Positions 32,771 to 42,029 are shown, counted from the stretch's first letter. The stretch is DNA of 64,000 nucleotides from a bacterium (GCA_030431715.1 JAUIIO010000003.1:151139-215138); one strand, 5' to 3'. Notes: generated by a model not told the origin, from the sequence alone. Numbers and translations: made by a program.

Positions 32771-33114
32771 CTTCTTCCTCCTTTTAATCTTCATCCTGCA
32801 CCTGCACCAAAATTCTTGTACTAGTAGATTGTAAACTAAGTTCTTACCCAAATTGTCATTGCGAGGAGCTGAAGCCAAAGGCTGAACGACGCGGCAATCT
32901 CCCGGCCTCGGCATTGTAGAGTCTCTGGCAGGATGTGGAGATTGCCGCGTCGTTCGAGCTTACGCTCTCAACTCCTCGCAATGACCCAGTATTAATCACG
33001 TCCTTTCGGATAGTAATTTAGTTTGCAATGTACTGGTGCATGCAGGTGCAGGATGAAGATTAAGAGGAGGAGAAAGAGGAAGAAGAGGAAGTGCAAGAGG
33101 AAGAGGAGGAGTTA
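32771..33114. repeat. Composite inverted element: hexamer arrays flanking a REP pair
   Basis: Left end (32771-32808) is the complement of GGTGCA-GGTGCA-GGATGA-AGATTA-type units; right end (33035-33114) runs GGTGCA, GGTGCA, GGATGA, AGATTA, AGAGGA and further AG-rich units. The two ends share GGTGCAGGATGAAGATTA as inverted copies, and the arms between (around 32815-32850 and 33000-33032) also match with mismatches. The core is a head-to-head REP pair: inverted copy 32859-32907 and direct copy 32937-32986. Same architecture as the element at 19331. Confidence 0.85.
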
Positions 33115-33230
33115 TGGGGGTGGTACAGGTATTGCAATACTTTTGGTAGAGGAGTTTTTTGAGGCTTAAAGCGGCAAGAAATGCTCGCTCAAGGAACACG
33201 CTTTTTACTTAAAGTGCTGTAAATGCTTGA

Positions 33231-33258
33231 TAAAGTTCTTCCTGCATATAGCCGGAAA
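33231..33258 (+). promoter_or_regulatory. Candidate sigma-28 promoter of the hook gene
   Basis: TAAAGTTC, 12-nt spacer, GCCGGAAA, against the consensus TAAAGTTT-N11-GCCGATAA. It ends 23 bp before the ATG. The flagellin gene has the same layout with the same 12-nt spacing. Confidence 0.6.
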
Positions 33259-33281
33259 ACTTTACCTGAAGGAAAGAATGT

Positions 33282-34547
33282 ATGCGCATAGAGTCTGCTT
33301 TTTATACCAGTGGATCAGGTCTTACGGCTCACGGTCAGGCTATTTCGGTAGTCGGTGATAACATCTCAAATACAAGTACTGTTGCCTACAAAGTGCAACG
33401 TGTGAGTTTCTCAGACCTCTGGGCGGAAGGACCAGAAGCACGTCAAACATCGGCAACGGAACCAACGGGTGCAGGGGTAAGTGTTACGAAGGTTCAGCAG
33501 GTATTTGATACCGGTGTTCTTGATTTTACTGGAAGAAATTTAGACGTTGCGATTGAAGGAAACGGTTTTTTTGCAGTAGGTGAAACTTCAAACCCAGAAT
33601 ATACAAGAGCCGGGAACTTTATTATTGATGAGAATGGGTATCTCTCAAATAGCCAAGGGCAAAATGTTATTGGCTACACTGGTGATGGTACAACGCTTGG
33701 CCAGATAGATATGCTATCGCTTGATCTCTCTGGTAGCCCGACAACTGCATCTATTGTAACTGGAAATCTCAATTCTACAGAAGAGGTTATAGGCGTTGAA
33801 GTAACAAATCCACTTGATTACCAAGATATCGGCCAGAATTCTAACTTCGTCAATAACTTCACCGCATATGACAGCCTTGGAGTTGGTCATGAGGTTACTC
33901 TCGCGTACACCAAGATGGGCACGAACACATGGGCGGTTCAGGCGTTTATGGATTCTGGAGATCTGGGTGGTACGGCTGGTATTCCGCAACAAATTGGTAA
34001 TACCGCGACCCTTGCTTTTGGACAGACTGGCTTTATCGCTGAAGATGATTTTGGAGATGCGGTGATTACGGCGAATCCACAGTATTCCACTGGGTCTGCT
34101 CCCGGATTCTTCAGCGTTGATCTCAGTGGCTTTACGCAGTTTGGTGCTACCACAAATATTAAATCACTCTCTCAAGACGGTGAAGCAACAGGCGATGTTG
34201 ATACCTATGAATTTCGGGGTGATGGGCGTGTAATGGCGATTCTTACTGGCGGAACAGAGGTGCAGATAGGTCAAGTTCCAATTGCTGTGTTCTCAAATGT
34301 TGAGGGTCTAGCGCGTTCTGGTAGTGGACTCTACACGTCAACTGATATCTCCGGTGATGCCCAGTTCGGTACGGCAGGAACTACGATTTATGGTGAGCTC
34401 CAAGGAGGAGCGCTTGAGCGATCGAATGTTGATATTGGAAATCAATTCGTGGATCTCGTAGTCCTTCAACGTGGATATCAAGCGAATTCACAGGTGTTTA
34501 GTTCGACTAACGATATCGTTCGAGACACGATTAACCTGCTACGGTAG
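33282..34547 (+). CDS. flgE: Flagellar hook protein
   Basis: 421 residues, ATG 33282 after GAAGGAAAG. The N-terminus is of the rod/hook class (SGLTAHGQAISVVGDNISNTSTVAYK), followed by NGFFAVGE and YTRAGNF and a variable middle. The C-terminus GGALERSNVDIGNQFVDLVVLQRGYQANSQVFS is the conserved FlgE/FlgG coiled coil. Length and middle region fit FlgE, which builds the hook outside the outer membrane after export by the flagellar secretion system. A single gene here; it is convergent with fliI. A distal-rod (FlgG) identity is unlikely because that protein is about 260 residues. Confidence 0.88.
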   Translation: MRIESAFYTSGSGLTAHGQAISVVGDNISNTSTVAYKVQRVSFSDLWAEGPEARQTSATEPTGAGVSVTKVQQVFDTGVLDFTGRNLDVAIEGNGFFAVGETSNPEYTRAGNFIIDENGYLSNSQGQNVIGYTGDGTTLGQIDMLSLDLSGSPTTASIVTGNLNSTEEVIGVEVTNPLDYQDIGQNSNFVNNFTAYDSLGVGHEVTLAYTKMGTNTWAVQAFMDSGDLGGTAGIPQQIGNTATLAFGQTGFIAEDDFGDAVITANPQYSTGSAPGFFSVDLSGFTQFGATTNIKSLSQDGEATGDVDTYEFRGDGRVMAILTGGTEVQIGQVPIAVFSNVEGLARSGSGLYTSTDISGDAQFGTAGTTIYGELQGGALERSNVDIGNQFVDLVVLQRGYQANSQVFSSTNDIVRDTINLLR

Positions 34548-34592
34548 TGTGGGAATAACCGCAAAAACCGCATAAAACCGCAAAAAAGATCC

Positions 34593-35918
34593 TTAATTGA
34601 TATGTTCTTCAGTGGAGTTTGCAAGAGCATAGAGTGCGTTCTTTGCATTGTTGATAGTGTGAAGGGTTTCTTGTTTCTGATTTAAGAGTTTTATGATTTG
34701 AGGCTCTAAATTGAGTGCGCGTTGAAGTTCGTCATCCGGTATTCCACCGAGCAAAAGCGCATCCTTGTCCGCGAAGAGTCGATTTACAAGTTTTTGTATA
34801 TAGCACATAGCTTTGCGATGTTTCTCGTCTGTGAGCTTGTTGGTAAGCCTTGAGAGGGAGGCTGTTATATCAAGCGCTGGACGTACTCCCCAGTTTGCAA
34901 TATCGGCGTGGAGAATCATGTGTCCATCAAGTAGCCCTTTAAGTTCATCAGCGAGCGGATCCATATCAATAGAGCCACTGGTAAGAATTGAATAGATGGC
35001 AGTAATACTCCCGCAAGCATTTGTTCCGGTGCGTTCTACAAGTTGTGGAAGTTCGGTGTAGACTGAAGGCGTATAGCCGTGTCTTACTGGAAATTCACCA
35101 GCAGTTAAGTTCACATCACGAATCGCTCTTGCCACTCGCGTAAGGGAATCTACAAGGAGGAGTACTTTCTTTCCTTTATCACGGTGGTGTTCCGCTATAG
35201 CGGTTGCCGTTTGAACGGCAAGTCTTCTCCGCAACGGAGGTTCATCACTGGTACTTACTACGACAATTGAACGGGCGAGCCCTTCCTCGCCGAGACATTC
35301 GTCGATAAATTCGCGGACTTCTCGTCCCCGTTCTCCAACGAGCGCAATGACACAGATGTCTACGTCTGCATTTCTGGCAATCATTCCAAGTAGGGTAGAT
35401 TTTCCTGAGCCGGGACCGGCGAAGAGGCCAAGTCTCTGGCCATAACCAATTGGACAAAAGAGATCGATTGAGGAGATTCCTGTTATAAGTTGTTCAGCGA
35501 TCGGTGTTCTGCTGAGGGGATTTGGTGCTTCTTTCTCTACGGGAAGGCTTACTTCATGAGCGTGATCTTGAGATGAAAGTAGGAGTTCGCCACGAGCGCT
35601 CAGTACATTACCGGGAGTAGTGCAGAGTCTTACGGAGGCGCGGTCACCGGAATGAGTTACAGTGCTTCCGGGAGAGACGTCACCTATGCTGTCAAATGGA
35701 GCAAGGGTGACGGTGTCTTCCTGAAAGCCAATTACCTGAGCTTCTAGCGTGCGGCCACTTCTAGCGTGTATGGTGCAGATATCGTTTAGGGCGACTGCTG
35801 GAAGGCGCGCGTAAAGTATCGGGCCTTTTATGGCTGTGATCTTGCCGCTGTAGAGTTTGTGGGAAGTTTGCGATGCGCGCTTTTTAGCTGTTTCGGACAG
35901 GAGTCTTAATCTACTCAT
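34593..35918 (-). CDS. fliI: Flagellar/type III export ATPase (FliI/SctN family)
   Basis: 441 residues from ATG 35918, overlapping fliH by 4 bp. An F1-beta-like ATPase: GYGQRLGLFAGPGSGKSTLLGMIA (Walker A), VIALVGERGREVREFI, VLLLVDSLTRVARAIRDV (Walker B), GEFPVRHGYTPSVYTELPQLVERTG, and MDPLADELKGLLDGHM. It energises unfolding and export of flagellar substrates at the inner membrane. Hook and flagellin in the same window favour FliI over a virulence SctN. The P-loop GPGSGKS instead of GVGKS, and LHADIANWGVRPALDI in place of the usual LSR..A..GHYPAID, mark it as divergent. Confidence 0.85.
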   Translation of the reverse strand: MSRLRLLSETAKKRASQTSHKLYSGKITAIKGPILYARLPAVALNDICTIHARSGRTLEAQVIGFQEDTVTLAPFDSIGDVSPGSTVTHSGDRASVRLCTTPGNVLSARGELLLSSQDHAHEVSLPVEKEAPNPLSRTPIAEQLITGISSIDLFCPIGYGQRLGLFAGPGSGKSTLLGMIARNADVDICVIALVGERGREVREFIDECLGEEGLARSIVVVSTSDEPPLRRRLAVQTATAIAEHHRDKGKKVLLLVDSLTRVARAIRDVNLTAGEFPVRHGYTPSVYTELPQLVERTGTNACGSITAIYSILTSGSIDMDPLADELKGLLDGHMILHADIANWGVRPALDITASLSRLTNKLTDEKHRKAMCYIQKLVNRLFADKDALLLGGIPDDELQRALNLEPQIIKLLNQKQETLHTINNAKNALYALANSTEEHIN

Positions 35919-36544
35919 ATCGACTCCTGTGTTTGCAGATCGTGGAGTTGTTCTTCGAGTGCTCTTTTTTTCTTTGAGAGTTCGTCTCGCCAGTTGATAG
36001 TGACGCTACCGTTTTCTGAAGTAAGTTTCGCACATCCCTGTTCGATCTCAGGAGAGGGTATGATCTGAATCTGGTAATCCATTTGGAGTTCTTCTGCAGC
36101 TTTTACGTCCTCTTTATGAACGTGAACTATGATATTTTTTGAATTATTCATCTCTGTGAGTGCCTCGCGTATTTTCTTTTTCAGGCTCAGAGTGTTTGTT
36201 ATGACTTCGTGTTGGAGGATCTCTTCGCTAAGCGTAACTGCAATCTGCAGGCATTCCTCTTCTAATCTCGTAAGTTCTTCATTTATGGTGTGATGAACTC
36301 TCTGTTCATAGGCCGCCGAGAGTTCTTCTTCTCGTCTATGGGTCAGCTCATTTAAGCGTTGCCGCATATATGTTCTTCGCGACTGCAGGTATGTGGCGAG
36401 ATGTTGTCTCGTATCCTGTTCACGTTCGCGGCACAGCTCTTCACTTTTGCGGTGCGCCTTGAGCGCTTGAGTGATGAGCTCTTTCTCTGGAGTATTAGTG
36501 CTGCCGTGCGCTTTCTTTATGTAGCCCTTTATCGTTTTGCTCAT
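35915..36544 (-). CDS. fliH: FliH-like ATPase regulator (stator)
   Basis: 209 residues, ATG 36544. Highly charged helical N-terminal half (KSEELCREREQDTRQHLATYL, LNELTHRREEELSAAYEQRV) and a C-terminal part with NTLSLKKKIREAL, IIVHVHKEDVK and GCAKLTSENGSVTINWRDEL, which is the conserved V-type ATPase E-subunit/FliH ending. The protein is expected to dimerise and hold FliI at the export gate. The 4-bp overlap with fliI supports the pair. SctL of a type III system is the alternative. Confidence 0.75.
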   Translation of the reverse strand: MSKTIKGYIKKAHGSTNTPEKELITQALKAHRKSEELCREREQDTRQHLATYLQSRRTYMRQRLNELTHRREEELSAAYEQRVHHTINEELTRLEEECLQIAVTLSEEILQHEVITNTLSLKKKIREALTEMNNSKNIIVHVHKEDVKAAEELQMDYQIQIIPSPEIEQGCAKLTSENGSVTINWRDELSKKKRALEEQLHDLQTQESI

Positions 36545-36602
36545 AGTGCCCCAAGATTAGGTTTCTACCCTCAATCGTGCACTGCCCTTGGAGAGTTTCC
36601 GA

Positions 36603-38210
36603 CTATTTGTATCTTTTTATCAGGGAAAATATGCTCAGAGCCTCCTCAGAGCGGAGTATGAGGCTAAATATGAGGTAAGTGGCAGGGCCAAGGAGACAAG
36701 AGAGGAGGAGTGGGAGAGCGGCTGTGCCAAGCAGCAGGGCCATTCCAGCAGAGGCGAAGAGTGCTCTTAGAGTGCTTCTCACAAAGGGAGTAAGATCGAC
36801 ACTTTTCTGGCGGTTTTTAAAGAGTAGAATAAAAAGGAGGCAGGAAAATAGGCTCATAGAGCTTGAGCCAAGCGCGAGTCCTGTTGGGCCAAGAGGAGTT
36901 GAGGGAAGCCATTGCCGCAAGGTGTGTTGGTACCAAGTGAGCGCTTTGACAAAGATCGACGGGTCGTTTGTCAGGTTTTGTGTGATATCGCCCATAGTGA
37001 GTAGGCTTACGTGAAGGCCACCGACCAGAGCTACCATCGAGATTATAGCAGGCGTTAGGGGATCTTTTCTCGCAATAAAGGCCCTTGAGAGAACGGACTG
37101 GCAGCTTATCGCCCAGAGGCCGAGGGTGTAGCCGCGCAGCACGGAGGCTACCATAAGGGTTGAGAGCGGACCAAACTGACCTCGTTCATAGAGAAATCGA
37201 ATTATATCCTCTGAAACGATGAAGAAGAATGTGGCGATTGGGATAAGAACAAAGCTTACGTATCGCAAACCATCTACGGTAGTTTTGGAGTAGGTTGTCT
37301 CATCAGCTCTCGATACTGAGCGCGAAAGAAGTGGTAAAAGCACAGAGCTAAGCGCAATCGTAAAAATACCTATCGGTAGCTGTGCAACGCGGTCTGCGTA
37401 ATAGAGCCATGAAACGCTTCCATCTACGAGTAGTGAGGCAAGTATTGTGTTTAGAATAATTGAGAGCTGATACACGGCAGCGGCGCAGATTGCTGGCACC
37501 ATAAGGAACGCGATCTGTTTGATGGCTGGAGTAAGAAATGAGAATGAAGGAGTAATGCCAAAGCCTGCTCTTCTCATTGATGGGAGCTGGGCAATTACTT
37601 GGAGTATTCCACCAACGAGCACCCAAGAGCTAATAAGGTATATCTTGTTTTCTCCTGAGACCAAAAACGATGAAAGGACACCGATAATCAGAGTCCCGTT
37701 CATTACGATCTGAGCGAGAGGGGCAGCGCCAAAGATGTGTACAGTGTTAAGCGCTCCGTTAATCATCGCTACCATGCTGAGCATGACGATAAAGGGGAGC
37801 ATGATTTTAAGAAGGTCTGCGCAGAGGGCAGCTTTTTGAGGATCGAATCCTGGCGCAAGGAGCGCTACAACATCTCCGGCAAAGAGGTACCCGATAATCG
37901 TGAGTAAAGCTGTTATGGTAAGAATAAATCCAAAGGCTTCACGAAGCGTTCGTTTTGCGACTTCTTCCCCGTCTTCAAGCGCATCGCTAAAGACCGGCAC
38001 GAATGCGGAAGTAAGGGCTCCCTCAGCCACAAAGCTTCGAAGTAAGTTGGGGACACGAAATGCAACAAAGAAGGCGTCGGCAGAGCTTCCTGCTCCAAAG
38101 ATAAGAGCAAAGGCGAGATCTCGCGCAAAGCCCAATACCCGGCTTAGCGCAGTGAGGATTCCTACAATGCCTGTCCCCTGCAGGAGTGTTTTTTCTGAGT
38201 GTTGCTTCAT
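36603..38210 (-). CDS. murJ: Lipid II flippase MurJ
   Basis: 535 residues from ATG 38210, just before fliH in the same direction (58 bp gap). It has 13-14 membrane segments. The start TGIVGILTALSRVLGFARDLAFALIFGAG and SSADAFFVAFRVPNLLRSFVAEGALTSAFVPVF are diagnostic MviN/MurJ motifs, with the conserved Arg of the central cavity. MurJ flips lipid-linked peptidoglycan precursor to the periplasm and is normally essential. The C-terminus ends FSLIKRYK. Association with fliH/fliI is known from some lineages but no functional link is claimed. Confidence 0.93.
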   Translation of the reverse strand: MKQHSEKTLLQGTGIVGILTALSRVLGFARDLAFALIFGAGSSADAFFVAFRVPNLLRSFVAEGALTSAFVPVFSDALEDGEEVAKRTLREAFGFILTITALLTIIGYLFAGDVVALLAPGFDPQKAALCADLLKIMLPFIVMLSMVAMINGALNTVHIFGAAPLAQIVMNGTLIIGVLSSFLVSGENKIYLISSWVLVGGILQVIAQLPSMRRAGFGITPSFSFLTPAIKQIAFLMVPAICAAAVYQLSIILNTILASLLVDGSVSWLYYADRVAQLPIGIFTIALSSVLLPLLSRSVSRADETTYSKTTVDGLRYVSFVLIPIATFFFIVSEDIIRFLYERGQFGPLSTLMVASVLRGYTLGLWAISCQSVLSRAFIARKDPLTPAIISMVALVGGLHVSLLTMGDITQNLTNDPSIFVKALTWYQHTLRQWLPSTPLGPTGLALGSSSMSLFSCLLFILLFKNRQKSVDLTPFVRSTLRALFASAGMALLLGTAALPLLLSCLLGPATYLIFSLILRSEEALSIFSLIKRYK

Positions 38211-38317
38211 AGACTCTATGGGTGTTGTGGCGGTATTCTATCTGGTAGTTTTACGTAAGAACAGTCTTTAACTGGGTTGTGATGCTGGTACACTGTAGCA
38301 CATATTTGTACCCAAAT

Positions 38318-38445
38318 GTCATTGCGAGGAGCTGAGACTGCAGGTCGAACGACGTGGCAATCTCCCTGCCTTTGCTATGATATATGTGGTTAGCATGGAG
38401 ATTGCTTCGTCACTCAGCCTACGGCTTCGACTTCTCGCAATGACG
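38318..38445. repeat. Head-to-head REP pair
   Basis: Inverted copy 38318-38367 (GTCATTGCGAGGAGCTGAG...GGCAATCTCC) and direct copy 38396-38444 (GGAGATTGCTTCGTCACTCAG...TCTCGCAATGAC) with about 30 bp between. It can form one long hairpin. No hexamer arrays flank it, unlike the elements at 19331 and 32771. Confidence 0.85.
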
Positions 38446-38497
38446 TATTAGAAGTAGTTGTTGTTGTAATGTACTAGTATCTGTCTCTAAAATTTTT

Positions 38498-39190
38498 ATG
38501 GCTTTTGGCTCTTTTCAACGTGATTTTCTTTTTTCCGTATTTTTTGCGCTCGTAGGTGCGTGCGTGAGTGTTTATCTCTACCGTACCTTTGAGCTGCTGG
38601 AAAAGCCGAAGACCCCACTGGGAGATCTGCAGATCGGACATGAGGAGTATCTTTTTACCACCCACGGTAAGTGTTTCGGATCGTTTACTACCGATCTTTT
38701 AAAAGAAGACAACTATGAGTTACACGGCGTTGGTTGGATTAAGGTAAAAACACCGGAGGGTGAGAAGTTTGTTCGTATTGAGACTGATTCGGGTTTTAAC
38801 TCTCTGGGACAGTTAGCTGGATTTTATCTTTTCTTTTTTATCGAAAAGGATCTGATCTCACTTGGTCTTCAGGAGGTAAACCCGATGAAGATGACGCTTA
38901 AGGTGAGGTACGGGGAGAACGATTTTCAGATTCAACGTGACCTTCCCGGCCCGATACTTCTTAAGGAAAATGGGGATGGGACAGCCAATATCTCACACTG
39001 GCTCCTCAGAAAATTTGAGGGAGGAATTACTGCTCAGAGACAGCCTTTTCTTGAGGCACTTGATGTTCATGTGCACCGGGACCGTGAGGCGTGTGTGAAG
39101 GATGAAGCCGTAGCGCTTGACGTTAGCCCACTCCTAGCAGGTGCAGGAATGGTACAAAAGTCTATTCAAGAGATATTGTTGAAAAAATGA
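38498..39190 (+). CDS. Membrane-anchored protein of unknown function, partner of the exporter permease
   Basis: 230 residues from ATG 38498; the ribosome site is weak. One N-terminal membrane segment (FLFSVFFALVGACVSVYLY) anchors it, and a second hydrophobic stretch (LAGFYLFFFI) lies near residue 110. The rest contains strand-rich parts (YELHGVGWIKVKTPEGEKFVRIE, MTLKVRYGENDFQIQRDL) and ends SIQEILLKK. No P-loop, so it is not the ATPase of an ABC system. Its stop overlaps the permease start by 4 bp. No family recognised. Confidence 0.7.
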   Translation: MAFGSFQRDFLFSVFFALVGACVSVYLYRTFELLEKPKTPLGDLQIGHEEYLFTTHGKCFGSFTTDLLKEDNYELHGVGWIKVKTPEGEKFVRIETDSGFNSLGQLAGFYLFFFIEKDLISLGLQEVNPMKMTLKVRYGENDFQIQRDLPGPILLKENGDGTANISHWLLRKFEGGITAQRQPFLEALDVHVHRDREACVKDEAVALDVSPLLAGAGMVQKSIQEILLKK

Positions 39191-40896
39191 CCATGAAGAT
39201 TGTACCGCATCTTATACGACCACGTTTGGTTGCACTTAGGCACCGTTTGTTTGATCAGAAGCGTTCCACCTCGATTATCTTTCGCGATATGTTGATGCTC
39301 TGTTTTGGGCTCTGTGTCATGTATGCCGTCTATCACGGTACCTATCGTGGGCTTGTGATGCTTGAGGATTTTGAAGATGTTGCGTACCTCTCTCCTTCGA
39401 TTCCATTCTCGATCTTGTTTCTCATGTTGTTCATGATGCTTCTGATCTCAAATTCTATTACAGCTCTGGGGTCGTTTTTTCTCGCACGTGATCTTGAGCT
39501 TATACTCTCAGCACCTTTTAGTAGGTTTCGATTTTTTACAGAGAAGCTTATCTCTATAATCGCTCTTACCTCGTGGATGCCGCTTCTCTTTCTTATCCCG
39601 TTCTTTATCGCTTACGGGCAGGTGTATGATGCGCCACTTGAGTATGTGTATTTTATCGTTTTGGGGCTCCCTCCTTATATCCTTATAGCGTCGCTCCTCG
39701 CGGTACTTTTTATCACCCTATTTACAGCTCTTGTTCCGGCGCGCCGAACAAAGGCTATCTTTGTACTGGTGTTGCTCCTGTTTCTCGGGCTTATCTACGG
39801 TGTTGTGCAGCTTGTAGGGTATAGCCTTCAAAACAGGGAAGATATGAGTGCCATATTGCGTATTCTTACTGTCATTTCATTTCCTGATACGCTGTGGCTG
39901 CCCTCTCACTGGTTTGCTATTTCTCTTCGTGAAGTGCTTGAGCGAAGGATTGATGGTGCTATTATTCCACTTGCGCTTCTTTATTCGGCAGCCTTTACCC
40001 TCTATGCATTTTGTTTCGTTGTTCACGGTGCTCTCTATGAGCGAGCGTATTCAAGGGCGTGTAATAATCAACACCAGCCACTTTTGGGAAAAAACTGGTC
40101 AGCTGCAAAAACGCAGCGTCTTTTTTCGTGGTTACCAGAAGAGGGGCGTGCCGTACTCCTTAAAGAGTATCGAAGTATCATTAGAGACATGCCACAGCTT
40201 GTGCAGCTTCTCCTTCTTATTGGGATCTGTTCACTCTATCTCTATAACTTAAGAGTGTTTCGAATGGTGAATAATCTGCCGGTGGGTCAGCAGGTAGCGT
40301 GGCTTGCATTTCTTTTTATTGCGAATGCTTCAATGTCAGCGTTTGTAACGACCGCAGCCTCTACTCGCCTAGTATTCCCCTCGGTGTCACATGAGGGAAA
40401 AGGGTTCTGGATCCTTCAATCGTCACCTCAGAGTATCCGGCGCATAATGGATCTGAAGTTCTACGTCTGGCTTGTTCCGGTATCAATTCTTTCAAGCCTT
40501 GTATTTGTGCTTGGAGCGATTGTGATAAAAGCTTCCCTCTTTTACACCATCGTTGCCTTTTGTTCTGGAATTATTGTGAGTTTTACTATCGTCAGCTACG
40601 CCGTTGGTCTGGGGGCGTTTTTCGCTGATTTTAGCTGGGAGCATACGGGGCAGCTTGTGGCTAGCTTTGGAAGCCTTGTTTTTATGCTGGTAAGCATTAT
40701 GACCATTGCTGTACAGATGTTTGCGGTAGGGCTTGCCCTCTTTGTGCGGCGGCCGGGGATGATGGGGGAGCATCTGAATGACTTTGCCTACGCTGGAGTA
40801 CTTGCTGGCTGTGTAGTGATACTCTACTTCACCATGGTTTTTTCAAGGCGGATCGTGTTTGGGTTAGGAGAAAGGGCTCTTATTGAGAAGGGTTAG
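39187..40896 (+). CDS. ABC-exporter-type permease, large membrane protein
   Basis: 569 residues from ATG 39187, translationally coupled. About 12 membrane segments in two halves separated by a cytoplasmic loop (WLPEEGRAVLLKEYRSIIRDMPQL). ITALGSFFLARDLELILSAPFSRFRFFTEKLISI and KGFWILQSSPQSIRRIMDLKFYVWLVPVSILSSLVF match the putative ABC-exporter permease class, in which the first intracellular loop has AxDLxLLLSAP. Such proteins usually work with an ABC ATPase; none is encoded next to it. Substrate unknown. Confidence 0.8.
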   Translation: MTMKIVPHLIRPRLVALRHRLFDQKRSTSIIFRDMLMLCFGLCVMYAVYHGTYRGLVMLEDFEDVAYLSPSIPFSILFLMLFMMLLISNSITALGSFFLARDLELILSAPFSRFRFFTEKLISIIALTSWMPLLFLIPFFIAYGQVYDAPLEYVYFIVLGLPPYILIASLLAVLFITLFTALVPARRTKAIFVLVLLLFLGLIYGVVQLVGYSLQNREDMSAILRILTVISFPDTLWLPSHWFAISLREVLERRIDGAIIPLALLYSAAFTLYAFCFVVHGALYERAYSRACNNQHQPLLGKNWSAAKTQRLFSWLPEEGRAVLLKEYRSIIRDMPQLVQLLLLIGICSLYLYNLRVFRMVNNLPVGQQVAWLAFLFIANASMSAFVTTAASTRLVFPSVSHEGKGFWILQSSPQSIRRIMDLKFYVWLVPVSILSSLVFVLGAIVIKASLFYTIVAFCSGIIVSFTIVSYAVGLGAFFADFSWEHTGQLVASFGSLVFMLVSIMTIAVQMFAVGLALFVRRPGMMGEHLNDFAYAGVLAGCVVILYFTMVFSRRIVFGLGERALIEKG

Positions 40897-40910
40897 CTGG
40901 TCAAGAGCCC
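40874..40910 (+). terminator. Hairpin across the permease stop codon
   Basis: GGGCTCTT (40874-40881) and AAGAGCCC (40903-40910) form a perfect 8-bp stem. No T-run follows. It may end or shield the transcript. Confidence 0.4.
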
Positions 40911-40979
40911 GCGTCATTGCTTAGTTCGGGCGATGAGGTAAAATGTTCGGATAAATGAGTATTTCCTGGGGAAATTCAT

Positions 40980-41909
40980 ATGAACACAGCAGTACAGGCC
41001 CAATCAGAAACATATGAACAGAGAGCAATGGCTCTTGTTGATTCACTTAGAAATCTAGAAGGCGATACTTCAAGAGATCATTCGTTGCAGACTCCTGCTC
41101 GAACAGCCACAGAGCTACTTCGTACCTGTGAAGAGCGTGGCTGGATAGGTGCTGAAGAGTTACCTAGAATAAAAGATAATATCCTTAACGCTCCTAAAGC
41201 GGGATTTTCAGCACTTACTTCACTGGAGCAAACTCTTGCCGAGGAAGCTCAGAGTAATAATAATTACGAGAGGCTCTGTAATGTTACTGCAGAGAATGGC
41301 CTTGATATGCCTTCAGGGGTTCGAGATCTGTCATTGCGTTCCGATATGGATGGGATTAGGAGTTATCGCGAGACACTCAGTAGTGTAAACAGAGTTGTTG
41401 AAGCAAAGAGCTACCTTCAAAGCCTTCGTGATGAGGAGCAGGGTCAACATATTTCACATGAAGAGCTTGATACCCTCCTCGGTTCTGATGGGCCTGCCAT
41501 GATAGCAGCTAGAGAAGAGCTCATAAAAGTTAAAGATGTTTTCTATCATATCGGCCGTATGCCTCAGATCGAAGCGCGAGCTAGTGAATTTGTATTGGGG
41601 CTTCAGGAAGCCGCAACAGTAACGATAGCTATTCATGGGTTAAAAGAGCTCTGGCCAGAGTCGAAGCATGAGCTGGCGGTGCGGCGAATACAGGAGCTTC
41701 ATGCTGCTTTAGACGGGCTTAAGGAGCTTGCTCCTAAAGTTTTACAAAAAACAGAGCCGCTCTCGAAAGAGGGGCGTGCCGAGCTTATTACAAAGTACAA
41801 TGCGTTATCTTCTCAAATGCGAGCGTCTGAGGGGATGGTCTCAGCCTTTGAAAGAGCAAAAGCTGAATTCTCAGATTATCAAGGGGCAATGGACCGAATG
41901 AACCGCTAG
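40980..41909 (+). CDS. Helical cytoplasmic protein, unknown
   Basis: 309 residues, ATG 40980 after GGGGAAA. It is predicted almost all alpha-helical with no signal peptide or membrane segment. Segments such as RNLEGDTSRDHSLQ, LTSLEQTLAEEAQSNNNYERL and LITKYNALSSQMRASEGMVSAFE indicate coiled coil. Charged and Gln-rich, no Cys-rich motif. No family recognised. It is separated from its neighbours by about 100 bp on each side and is probably monocistronic. Confidence 0.65.
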   Translation: MNTAVQAQSETYEQRAMALVDSLRNLEGDTSRDHSLQTPARTATELLRTCEERGWIGAEELPRIKDNILNAPKAGFSALTSLEQTLAEEAQSNNNYERLCNVTAENGLDMPSGVRDLSLRSDMDGIRSYRETLSSVNRVVEAKSYLQSLRDEEQGQHISHEELDTLLGSDGPAMIAAREELIKVKDVFYHIGRMPQIEARASEFVLGLQEAATVTIAIHGLKELWPESKHELAVRRIQELHAALDGLKELAPKVLQKTEPLSKEGRAELITKYNALSSQMRASEGMVSAFERAKAEFSDYQGAMDRMNR

Positions 41910-42029
41910 GTAGTCCTTAGGGGGGTACTTTTGGAAGTATCCAGAGTGGCTTATACTACATCTTAGTTAGTGATTGGTGCCATTTCCACTGAGATGGCTC
42001 CCGCTCCTTTGACCTGAGGTTCTACTTTT

